Positions 37,801-48,716 of a stretch of 64,000 bases of DNA are shown here, piece after piece. The DNA is from Tubiluchus corallicola (taxonomy: Eukaryota > Priapulida > Priapulimorpha > Priapulimorphida > Tubiluchidae), in NCBI GenBank assembly GCA_030141605.1, contig JAQGDQ010000789.1:31481-95480 (forward strand), written 5' to 3'. A program made the translations under genes and the position numbers. Numbering within the stretch: the first letter of the stretch is position 1; every line of letters starts with the position of its first letter. Under the pieces are notes generated by a model, which was not told the origin of the DNA, made no database searches, and was given only the letters and a program-made list of their open reading frames with translations.

Positions 37801-38716
37801 TACCTTTTAATATAATAACAGCGTAAATCGTCTATATTACTTTTTCAAACAATAAAAAAGACGTCAAGCAAATCAGGACTTGAACTCCAGACCTTGCGCT
37901 AAATACATACTTGCTTTAAAAGTTCTCAGATTACAACACTATCAACTCGTGCGGGCGTTTCATTGATGAAAAATGGCGTTATTTTCGCCTAGTTCCAATT
38001 CTTTGAAATTTAGTACACACGCCATAAAAATTAATGAAAAGTATAGAATTGCAAAAGCCACAAGGACGAAAAACAGGTATATTACCGCATGCTGACGTGG
38101 TTTTTATCTGCTTACCATAAAACCAAGATATTGCTACTGTCTCGAAGAACACAGCAATTAGAATGGATGTCCCAGCAGAGAACGAGTCCAATAAATGTAC
38201 TACGTAAGAACCGCCCTAAAAAGGAAAATGCCAAATAATCTTAGTAATGTAATATGAAGATGACGACGATAATGGCGGTAACGATGATGGCAGTGGCAAT
38301 GACAACGATCACGACCATGATGATGTTGATGATGATGACGACGAGAATGGCGATAACGATGATGATGAAAGTGACAAACGACGACGATGACGATGATGGT
38401 TATGATAATGATGATAGTGATTGTGTTGGCAATGATGGTAACAACAATGACGATGATGATGATGATGATGATGATGATGATAATTGTGGCGATGACGATG
38501 ATAATGACGATGTTGATGACGATGGTGATGGTGATGATTAAGATGATGATCATGATGATGATGATGAAGATAACGACAATGATGATGATGATGAAGATCA
38601 CGACACTGATGCTGATGATGGTGATTGTGACGATGACGTAGATTTTGACGATGATGATGATAATGATGATGGTGGTGATGGTGATGATGATGATGATGAT
38701 GATGATAATGATGATG

Positions 38717-38748
<32 letters not shown>

Positions 38749-38778
38749 GATGATGATGACGACGACGATGATGATGAC

Positions 38779-38811
<33 letters not shown>

Positions 38812-41800
38812 AAGATGATGGTGATGATGAAACTAATGACAATGATGATGACGATTGTGGTGATGATGATGGTGATTATGACGATGATGAAGATTGTGAC
38901 GATGATGACGGTATTGACAATGATGATGATACTTTGATAATAACAACAAACACCACAATGATATACCCGGCAATGACAACATCTAAGATAATAATGACGA
39001 GAAAGTAATGACGATGACAGTCATGACTGAGGTGACAATGACGATGACGACGACGATGATGATTGTGTTTATGAAGTCGCTTATCGCGATAATAATCAAT
39101 GATAATATTTATAAGTATAAAAAAACTGGAGTAGTGATTGTTGTATATCCAAAATGGCGCTGCAATTTAATGCAACATAATTTGCAACAAACACTGATGA
39201 CTGATCTCAAAATGGCGATGTTATTTAGGAAAACACTCACATATGTAACGCAAGAGAAGCCCACGATGTAAGCGAAGTAAATTATAATAAAGCTAAACAC
39301 TTGTCGACTGTATTTCCATCGCTTTAACAGCCAATGCAGTTCATCTTGCAAGCCTGTCAGAAGAGATTCCATACCTCCCATCTAGAAAAGAAAGTCGTTC
39401 CCGTTGAACACAAAAAATCTTGCAGCAATAATTGTTGTCGAGTGGTATTTAATGATTGGTCTTTCAAAGCTGGAGCTAAGAGAACAAAAGTGAAGAAAAA
39501 AGAAGGAATGAGACGACAAGAAAAGGAAAGTGGAGAGAAGAGTAGAGTAGAAAGAGAGAAGAGAAAAGAAGGAAGGCAAGGCAAGGGAAGGCAAGGGAAG
39601 AGAAGAAAAGAGAAAAAAGGAAAAAGGAGGGAAGTGGAGGAGAGAGGAGAGGAGAGAAAAACAACATGTAAAAAGAAAGAAAACATTTATTTATCGTCGC
39701 TCGTTTAGCAAACAACATTAGTAATAAGAGCTATTTAGCGACTTACAACAAAACAGGCAAGGACACAACGCACAAACAACAAATAGTGTGTAGATGTGTA
39801 TCCTAGTATTGGCCGCCGCTTGATTCGAGCTGAAAACTGCACTTGCATCCCGCAATATAGACCACTAAAAAGTTATAGATATGACAACTATATAGACAAC
39901 TTGGTTACCCGACACCCAGGACTGAAGAGTGGTGAAGAAGACTCAAAACAATCGTTGTCTTCATGCCTTCATATTTATACAATGTCATCTTTGTAACGGC
40001 ATTTTCTTGTGGCATAATGGCGGAATTTATATAAAGTGAAAAAGTGCTTTTGTCGTGGAGCGCAAAATACCTGGCACAAGATTGAGCTGCATAGTTACTA
40101 TTAAATTATTTCATGATTATGCAGACCCATGCAGGTTGAAGGAATCACATTCATTACCTCAGTGAGACTTGCTTGCAAACTTCTATGAACTTACCGCACT
40201 ATCTAAACCAAGAGTAAGCAACATTATGAAGAATATAAGTGCCCAAAACGTAGATCCAGGCAAGGTAGCAATTGCTTCGGGATACACCACGAAAACCAGT
40301 CCTGGACCTGTGAAAAGAAAAACGATAGAACCATAGAACATGAAATAAAACTAGAGTTTCATACGTTTCTTTATCAAAAGTAACTTTCCCCGTAGAACAA
40401 TCATATCTCCCTTGTTCTATCGTTCAGTCAAGCATTTGTTCTTGTTTCTAAATGGCCTACTAATGGGAGTACGCGATTGTGGGCCCAACGCGGCTTAGCT
40501 CTGTGTTTTCTGTTTGTTGTTCTTTAGTACAATTGGTCGCTTTTCCGATGAACAACAAGATAATTATAACTCGTTTAGATTAAAGGCTTTTTAACTCATT
40601 GGCTCACAACTTAGCGGGTACCCAATCAAAACTTCGGGTGATCTTTCAATAACTGATTTTTCAAACATAACCCCGCTTTTGTCTAACCCACACACGAACA
40701 AATCCCAATTATATTAAGAGTTATTAACTACTTAATGAGCATTAGCATAACAAAATGCTTAGAAACATAAACGCTGGTCTAAGAAATCAACTGACAACAA
40801 AAGCATCATTAGGTCTAAATGCACTGGAAATGGAAATCATGAGGCCTTTATTTCACATAACACATTTACAATAATTTTTAGTACAAAAATACAGTGAAAA
40901 GGCCTACAATGAGCATAATACAAATTATTTAATACTGTTTCTGTACAAGAAAAGGCTCACACTATGTTTGCTTAAGGATCAATGGAAATGTACTGAACCA
41001 TGAACTGGACAAGACTGGAGACAGTGAATGCATAAATGGAGCTCGGATACCGACAAATGATGGTCTGTTCGATTAAGTAGAAGTCTTTTGTACTTTGTTT
41101 GGCATTACAACACCACTTAAGTTTTACCACCAAGAGCATATGTGGTGGTAACCGCTTTTTACCGTATTTTACTGCTACAAAATAATTCATAGGGATGTTG
41201 ATTTAGAGCCCGAAAAAAAATTACAAGAGCACTCACTGACAGGACAAAAAGTAACCACAGTCTCAAGCTGTATGTTCGTAGAACGAACAAAAAAAGTTTT
41301 GGGTTTTTCTTCTACGTGTTTTTCAAGTGTGGAACTCCTTACCCAGTTCAGTAAATGCACCTTTGGTCACTGCAAGCAACTCTAAACTTTTCAAAAATAG
41401 ATTGAAGTTTTTGAATTTTGATAAATGGTTTGTGTGATAATCGTATGTAAGCAGCTTGTCTCTTTACGTCTCCGCCCACATTCATGTTTTCAGTGTTTTA
41501 TAGTCCATTTTTAATCTATTTTTAAAACGAATGTGAAATAAAATAAAAATAAAATAAAGTGTCTAAAAATGTGTACAGATGTCTATGCCTACAGAACATA
41601 TATCATACTATGTTATAAGGAGTAAACGCCTATGGGTTGAGAGTATGTCAACACCGCTAACCACTTACCATCGCTGGCCACCTTGTCAATAGTGACATTC
41701 TGCGAACTTGCCATATAACCTAAGTAAGAGAAAATGACGAAACCAGAGAAGAAACTCGTCAAACTGTTTACACTTGCCGTGATGAGCATATCTCTGCAAT

Positions 41801-43976
41801 AGAATAAACGCTCGAAGTATGTAATAATTCCTCTTTTTATATTTAGAATATATAAGACGTATAAGATGATTTTGTAGCGAAATTGTAGTTTGTTTAAAAA
41901 TTATATTACATGCCTTGTGTCTTCGTTTATTAGCTGTAACTTTAACGTAGCCATCAGATATAATACATAAAATAATAATGTAGGCTAGACTGACTACAGT
42001 GAAAAAACAGGAACCAACAAAACAAAAATTACTTGCAAATATGTTGGCTTTATCATGCCAGTTTTTACCCGCCACTTGATTACTCGTTGTTATCGACGCA
42101 TTAACAGACTTTGGTGTAAAATAAAACATTGAAAATGTTTTAAACAAGTTGGAGGAGTGATCAAGATGTGTATTTGTAGCACCATCTGTGTGTTTTTCAG
42201 TTTTTAAATGGTTTCATCTCCGATACTGCTTCTGGTATTTACATTTCACTGATCGATGTTATGCCTTTAAAGTTTAAAGCGATATCAGAAGTCTCTGTCG
42301 GTTTAGTATCGCATCTTAGAGAATTAACATCGATAACGAGATGAGTTGCGGTCCACTTAAGGTGTGTCCTGTCGTTAGATGTTCAATTTAGACTCTGAAG
42401 ATTAAAATTTTGTTTCATGTTTGGACAATTGCATGCATGAGTTTACGTTTTTAGATATTGCACATAAAAAAACGTTAGACATCTATAACACCAGATCCAA
42501 GGTGCACTGAGCACCAGCACACACAATCTTAGTACCAGAACCAGCACCCCCGGTCTCAGCACCAGCATTCTCAACCTCAGTGCAGAAAACTTCATCACCT
42601 GTACTCACAGTGCTCCCAATGAATTGTAATTCATACTACTCCGATGAAAGGAATTTTTTATACTCTTTATCGCGACTGTGGTGAATACAAGAGCTGAAGT
42701 TCTGTGACCGAGGTTGTGGGTGCTGGTGCTGAGAGCACCTGGGTCGGGTATTGTAATGTGGTCAAACGTCATGTGATGCTGACCATCGTCGCACCATCAT
42801 CAGTGGCAGTACGGTTGTTGTTATCAACAATGTTATTGTTCTTCAATGGGTGTTTTGTATGTTATGAAATAACGTAATGAGCTCACCTGTATACATTGTT
42901 GTGGAATTTATTGTAGGAAGCATAGGCAATGTGTACACCAAACCCTGGCCCAACTGAATAGAAAATTTGTATTGCTGCATCTATCCACACCTGTATCGGA
43001 CAATAATTACTATTCCTTTAACAATAATCAAACACTAATATAGTTCCCATAACTTGAGTCATTACGTAATTAGCCAAAAATCTCAGGAACGAATGGCTAG
43101 CAACTGTTAGTGTGTTCACACTGATTGCGTTCACTGCAGATACATATCACCATTGCATCCGGTTTATGTTCACTCGGGTCAAACTGATTAAACTGAGAAC
43201 AGTGCTTACAACACCCGACTCCCATTTACAGTACTTATACACTGTGTACAAAAACCCAGTCCTTTTTACACTGCATATAAAAACCCTGGCTTGTTTACAC
43301 TTCATATAAAAACCGAGTCCTGTTCACACTGTTTGTAAGAAGCGAGTTATGTTTAAACTATTTACAAGAAGCGAGTCCTGTTCACACTATCTGCAAATAT
43401 GAATTACCTTGAGCACTTTCAAACAATAATTGATTATACCAGATATTAACAAAAAATAACTTACCTTTACTTCAATTTCTTTAAACGAAAGCATGTCAAA
43501 AATACAAGTTAAATGTTTCAAAGATGTAGTTTTGAAAACTAATACTTATTTTATTCTAAAATCTGTTTCACACAGTCTTCTGAAATTAGTAGTCAATGTA
43601 CTGATAATTTGATACAAAAACGACTAAACACTTACTTCAATGTGTAACAGTCGTTCAGCATTTGGTATGAGGTAGTATTTGATACCCTCTTTTGCTCCTT
43701 CCAACATGACTCCTCTAATAAGCAGTATAAGTAACACAATGTAGGGCATTAGTACGGTAACGTAAACAACCTGCAACAATATAAACAAGTAAGATGCGGT
43801 GTAAATGCAAAAAGGGAAAGTAAAAACGAGAAGGGTAAAAAAGACGAGTAACACGAGAAAAGGAGAAAAATCAAGGCAAAAAGGAAAGCAGAAAGCAAAA
43901 AAAAGAAATAAAGAAAGAAAGGAGAAAAAAGAAAGAAACAAACAAACAAAGAATGAATTAATGAATGGATGAATGA

Positions 43977-44048
<72 letters not shown>

Positions 44049-47000
44049 AAGAAAGAAAGAAAGACAGACAGAAACAAACAAACAAAAGAAAAAATAGGTG
44101 GACAAGAGATGGGTTGCAGAAGAAAAGAAAGAAGAAGAAAATAAAGTAATAAAAATAAAAATAAACAGACTAGAGGAAAGAACAGTATAGATAAATGAAG
44201 ACAAACAAAATTATTTCACCTTCCCAGATGTCTTAACTCCTTTCCATAATGCCAGAAATAAAAAGGTAAAAGTAAGTAATGCACACAATGTCATGTCCCA
44301 TTTCATTCCTCCCAAATCTTCTATTCCAGAGCTTTTATATATGCCCAACACCTTGCGGCTGTTTCAGAGAAAAAATGGTAAAATAGTTATAATAATCATT
44401 CATTACTTTAATTTTTAAACTAATATATTTGCAGACACAAAACTCACGAATAATCGTGTAGCAATGCATAACTCATGTACCACCACTTATTATAATCTTA
44501 ATGTCAGGACTATAATCAATGATGGTATAAACTCTTATTTAATTATATTTTGAAATCATTCTTTGAAAACAGTTAGGGCATGTAAAAAAACACAGCCTAG
44601 ATTTGAACCAGGGAACTTCTCATATGTTTCTATTCCCCTGTATTTTGCCACTGGGGTTTACGATGTCCTAGTGGTCTAAAGAGTCTGCTTGTAAGTAAAA
44701 AGTCCCTGGTTCAAGTCCAGGCTGCTCTTCACATTTCCTGCCTTTCAATTTCGGTATCAAAAATTAATTAATTGTGGGTTTTTGCCGCCATATACTAACA
44801 TGGCCAGCTAATCAATAATCAAACCAACTCACTCGAAAAATTCTTCAGTCGGCCGAGTTCCTGTTTCTGAAGAATTGTCCAAGGTTCCATTCCAGCAGTC
44901 GTCAGTATTCCACCAATTTCCGCAAGTGACCCAAGGCAAATTAGCAGTGAAAGATGAGAAGAAATAGTAGAACGCCCAGCTGATGATGATGTTGTAGTAA
45001 AAAGCTACATAGTATGATATCAAACATGAGGCAAACCCCACACCTATAGATAAAGTATAAAATATTCAAATCATCCGCATTGGATGTACTTTATGCATTT
45101 ATATGATAAATAAATGATCTGTATCTGTATTTGTATTTGTATTTAAACGCAAGGTATTGTAATATTGCTTTGATTCATAGTAATTCCTATGAAAGAATAA
45201 AATGATTTATTTTATGTTAGCTTGTCAATGAAATATGTGACTAGCCTCACATTCGTTTAAAAGCCATCAATGCTTTAGGATTTTTACAACAGTTCTCTGT
45301 ACTTTGTCAGCCAACACTAATCTATATTCCTACATTGTCTAGGCTATCTCTCTAATCATCTGAATGTGGAACAACTAAAGAATTTGTTACTAAGCTCACG
45401 ACACCAAAACTGCTCATGAACTATCAAGGATCTCTTTAAATGCATTGCATTCATCCTCGTGAGTGCAGGCTAATTCATCTAACGCAGCTATACCAAATTA
45501 GCAAAGCAGTCACTCGCCCAGTTACTAAGAAGACAACTGTTACTCAGCTTTTGAGACTGAGCTCAGAAACAACTGTTCTGCGCTCTTGCGAAGCAAACTT
45601 GCCTTTAAAAAGTGGGCATAACGTGTTCCAGACTCCGATACAACCTCTCCTGTGGTACTGTCCAATAATCAGCTCTAGGTATAACAGAGGCATGCCGCCC
45701 AGAAGCAACATCAACAGATATGGTATCAAGAATGCACCTGAAAACAACCCATTGCCATCAGATACTCAGTACGCAATTATGTGCGAGACACTTGTTGCAT
45801 TTACGACACAATTTTTCAAATGTAAATTATGTAACTCATTTTGGGTAAATAATTATTGTAATAACTGCATTTGTGGAGTAAATAATCTGAATTGAATTGA
45901 ATTGACATGTCGTGGAAGACGTGGAATTCTTTCGTTAGAAGCGTTCGTGGCGGGAACAAGTTTCTAACGTATCCACACGTCTCATTTGCTTTGAAAGCCG
46001 TCTCTCGCTCCAAATATTTCTGACTAATTTTCTCGGGTCACGTTTTCTCTAGGTTCACACGTTTTCATGTTTTCACACGGACAACACAACACCACACGAT
46101 GATTGCATGCTGTTTCAAAAGTTTTGATGATAAATAACTTTTATAGTTGAAGTGGTGAATCATTCGCATCCATAATTTTAGGTTCGAATTGAAATGAACT
46201 TTCGATGCTTACCCCTAGTTGTCGAAAGCCATCAAACTGTGCTTCTTAACAGATTTAGGAAAACATGAAAAATGAAGAAAAATAAGCAGCACGTAAAACA
46301 GAAAGTAGGAATTAAAGAAATGTGAAAATCTGTGAAGATTATGAAGTTAACAGCATATAAATGAAAGACCTTGTACATACATTATGCATCATTATTTAAA
46401 AAAAACGTGTGGGGCGCCTAAATAGGTGTAAAATGAATTATATAAAGACATGCGAAAGTGGCTAAGTGCGTGCGAAACGACTCTTATGTGTGGAACTTCT
46501 AAATAGATGTGAAGCAGAAGATACGTGTTATCGTCATACCCAAGAAAGTGAAAACTGGTTTCGGCGTAGCATCGAAAGGGGCGAAAGCAACGATATATGA
46601 AAATTTTGGAACTGTGTGGAAAGTGTGGTAAGATGCATGAGTTCCATTCATCTTGCGTGATCCGTGTGAAAAATGTTAAATGAAGATGTGTGAACCTAGA
46701 GAAACTGTTAGATTCGTATATGAAAGTCAAAAATTTGAATTCGCTTCTTTCTGGCAGCTAACGCTCTCCCCTAATGACCACTTATAAAGGGGCAGTATAC
46801 CTCAGGTACTGTTTTTTTTCCAAAATTTTCCAAAAATTAATGTAGAATGTTACCTCCTCCATTTCTGTAACATAAATATGGAAATCTCCAGATATTAGCC
46901 AAGTCCACAGCAAATCCAATGACGGAAAGTAACGAATCAAAGTGGGTGTCCCACTCAGCTCTTGCTGCCGACTTCTCTTTTTCCATTTCTAGTCTCATCA

Positions 47001-47672
47001 TCTCTTTTTCTGAGATGGAATAAAGGGCTTTACCCTCTGGTAAAATCGACACTTGGGCGTCATGGTAAGCAGCGCTAGCATACGTTGGAGGTGGATGTAC
47101 GGGAAACTAAAAGTTGAAAATGAAATGAAATCGTCGCGTTTTAACAAATTAAGATGAGAGAAGTTTAATTACATTGATTTATAAAAAGTATTAAACCAGA
47201 ATAAAGCGATTTGTTTATTAAATTCAAACGTGGGGTAATATAACATTTGGAGATAAAAATTTCTTCTTATTGTAGACGTAAACTCCCTGTTATTCGTCAA
47301 ACAGATAAAAATCTGGCAATGTTCAAAACATTTAGCATGCTTACACTGAAAATAATCATTGAAACGGTTGCCTAAACTGGCAAGTTTGTTTAAAACTTTG
47401 TTTTTTGCACGATTTCACAAAATTTACAGAGGAAATGAAGATAAAAAGCAGAGCAAATGCGAAGAAACTTATTTGACTAAAATTTTAACGACTCAGGCTT
47501 TGTTTACGTTATACACTGCATAGAAACCACTGGCCAAAAAATTCAAGTTATTAGCCGTTTCCAAAACAAATCCGCTTTTATTCTCGAAAAGAAATGATAG
47601 AAGTTTGACCTGATTGTCATTTTGCAGTTTTTCGCCTCCCTTCTCCTGGAGTTCAAGAGACGGATTCTCCAT
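34882..47672 (-). CDS. SLC6A3-like: Sodium/chloride-dependent monoamine (catecholamine-type) transporter B (15 exons, 628 aa)
   Basis: Plasma-membrane reuptake carrier for a biogenic amine, coupled to Na+ and Cl-. Exons: 47610-47672, 46854-47106, 45603-45737, 44833-45043, 44220-44358, 43636-43770, 42887-42990, 41669-41793, 40195-40307, 39241-39381, 38116-38215, 37672-37772, 36779-36916, 35491-35595, 34882-34905. Introns are GT-AG except intron 3, whose donor is GC (AAAG|GCAAGT). Family marks: [19 protein letters not shown] with the amine-binding TM1 aspartate, [18 protein letters not shown], the loop-2 cysteine pair [11 protein letters not shown] with NGT and NSS glycosylation sequons, [16 protein letters not shown] (TM6), [17 protein letters not shown] and LGLDSA (TM8, Na2 site), [11 protein letters not shown], and [13 protein letters not shown]. 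The end [25 protein letters not shown] resembles the C-terminus of vertebrate NET (ITPENEH, RQFQLQHW) more than that of SERT. Length is close to DAT (about 620 aa). A TTATTTCAG acceptor 34 bases before the ATG implies a 5' UTR intron or a spliced leader. Dopamine, noradrenaline or octopamine specificity cannot be decided here. Confidence 0.93.
38256..39070. repeat. Long imperfect GAT/GAC trinucleotide repeat (transporter B intron 10)
   Basis: About 800 bp dominated by GATGAT, GACGAT and AATGAT units that fill most of the 1-kb intron. All long frames across it (polyAsp, polyMet/Thr, polyHis, polyIle) are repeat translations and not genes. Confidence 0.95.
39480..39680. repeat. Purine-rich (AGAAG/GGAAG) low-complexity tract in transporter B intron 9
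   Basis: About 200 bp of nearly all-purine sequence on the + strand. It generates frames on both strands without homology. Confidence 0.85.
41270..41565 (+). mobile_element. LINE 3' end in transporter B intron 8
   Basis: In broken frames the + strand reads [10 protein letters not shown], a VELLTQFSK-like block, then [14 protein letters not shown], which is the usual terminal 'WN.LP...FK.RLD.' region of non-LTR reverse transcriptases. It is followed by a 3' tail ending in AATAAAATAAAAATAAAATA. 5'-truncated relic. Confidence 0.55.
42550..42745. repeat. Imperfect inverted repeat in transporter B intron 7
   Basis: CTCAGCACCAGCATTCTCAA near 42554 pairs with GTTGTGGGTGCTGGTGCTGA near 42712, and the pairing continues inward (AACTTCA against TGAAGTT). 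Arms are about 60 bp around a loop of about 60 bp. Likely a small fold-back element. Confidence 0.55.
43925..44070. repeat. GAAA/GACA microsatellite in transporter B intron 5
   Basis: Runs of GAAA then GACA then GAAA units. Minus-strand frames reading FLSFFLS and LSVCLSVC come from it. It occupies the same intron as the GAAA/GACA-rich tract of transporter A. Confidence 0.92.
44583..44790. mobile_element. Two tRNA-derived SINE parts, head to head, in transporter B intron 4
   Basis: On the + strand, GATGTCCTAGTGGTCTAAAG near 44662 (A-box side), CTGGTTCAAGTCCAGG near 44704 (B box), TTTCCTGCCTTTCAATTTCG and an ATTAATTAATTGTGG tail. To its left, 44583-44615 holds the complement of a B box (GATTTGAACCAGGGAAC), so a second partial copy faces the other way. 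Confidence 0.7.
46043..46705. mobile_element. Non-autonomous DNA element with about 45-bp inverted ends (transporter B intron 2)
   Basis: Left end TTTCTCTAGGTTCACACGTT with downstream TTTTCACACGGA; the right end in reverse complement reads TTTCTCTAGGTTCACACATC with downstream TTTTTCACACGGA. About 660 bp between the outer ends. The interior has degenerate GTGTGAAA and TAAATAGGTGTG motifs and no recognisable transposase, so it is a passenger element. Confidence 0.65.
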
Positions 47673-47819
47673 TTTGAATTGATTTTCTTCTTGCTCCTCG
47701 GTTTGTCTGAAATAAGTTAACAACACAGTAAATTAATTATTCTAAACTTAATGTCAACAGTATTATTAATGATGCTACAAACTCACAGTTAAATTTTAAT
47801 ATCAAAATGAGATATGCTC

Positions 47820-48095
47820 TTCTAAGATTCGCCATGGTCATAAACGATAAAAGAAGTCAAATTTCCTTTAGGTCTCAAAAAATCTTCATCTTTTCCTTCA
47901 GAAGCTTTTGTCGCTCGCGGACTTCATCGACTGAAATCAACTTGATATAGCCTAGGTATTGAGAGATCTTGACAGCGTCTATGCTGTATCAACTTGTCTT
48001 CAGCTGATGAAATCCATGAAGGACGAAAGCTTCTGAAAGAAAAATGAAATTTTTTTGAGACCTAAAGAGCATTTTGACTTTGTTTACCATTTAAT
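47820..48095. mobile_element. Fold-back element copy 2, upstream of transporter B
   Basis: Arm one has AGGTCTCAAAAAATCTTCAT, CAGAAGCTTTTGTCGCTCGC and GACTTCATCGACTGAAATCA. Arm two is its inverse (CAGCTGATGAAATCCATGAA, GGACGAAAGCTTCTG, TTTTTTTGAGACCTAAAG). The loop carries ATTGAGAGATCTTGACAG. The same arms occur at 19205-19580, where the loop is expanded by tandem units. Confidence 0.7.
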
Positions 48096-48295
48096 ACCAA
48101 ATTTGAAGGACAGAAAATGTCAAAAAATGTCGCTCGCCAGGATTTAAACAAGGGACGATCTGCTTACATAGTGGACGCCTTACACAATCAGGCAAACCGC
48201 ATTCACATATGGCATCAAAAATTGTCACTTTTCACACTTCCTGTCACCAAAATTTAATTAATTACGGCTTCGTAACATCATTGATAATACAGCAA
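48095..48295. mobile_element. Rearranged SINE copy
   Basis: A minus-strand tRNA-like head (complement of GGTTTAAATCCTGG and of an A-box-like stretch) adjoins a + strand copy of the family tail, CACTTCCTGTCACCAAAATT, TTAATTAATTACGG and GTAACATCATTGATAAT. It looks like two partial insertions. Confidence 0.5.
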
Positions 48296-48583
48296 GTATG
48301 CAAGTGATTTCGGCATCGATGTCACGCTTATCGGCTTACAAATGTTAAACTCAAAATTAATAACCAACAATCAACATTTTTATCATTTTATGCACGCCAG
48401 TAAAATAAGACGAAAATAAACAGGTTCAAACTGCATAAAAGCTATTACGTATAATAGTACTATAATCAACCACAGCTACTGTCCAACAATTATAATTTTT
48501 TCGGTAAGGTGGAAATTTGGTGTGTGAATTGTAATACCTACGTAATTGCTTTCCACCCTCCGGCAATAAACTAAAGATAAGTG

Positions 48584-48716
48584 CAGTAAGTAAGCGAGTG
48601 AGTGAGTGAGTGAGTGAGTGAGTGAGTGAGTGAATGAGTGAGTGAGTGAGTGAGTGAGTGAGTGAGTGAGTGAGTGAGTGAGTGAGTGAGTGAGTGAGTG
48701 AGTAAGTAAGTAAGTA
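48584..48716. repeat. GTGA tetranucleotide microsatellite
   Basis: About 28 nearly perfect GAGT units, then GTAA units at the right edge. Confidence 0.95.

Noticed and set aside
38200-38842. Frames up to 177 codons rich in His, Ile, Asp or Met
   Set aside because: They translate the GAT/ATC trinucleotide repeat in several frames and on both strands.
43624-44204. Two 150-codon minus frames rich in Phe, Leu, Ser and Cys
   Set aside because: Only 43636-43770 (exon 6 of transporter B) is coding; the rest is the GAAA/GACA microsatellite.
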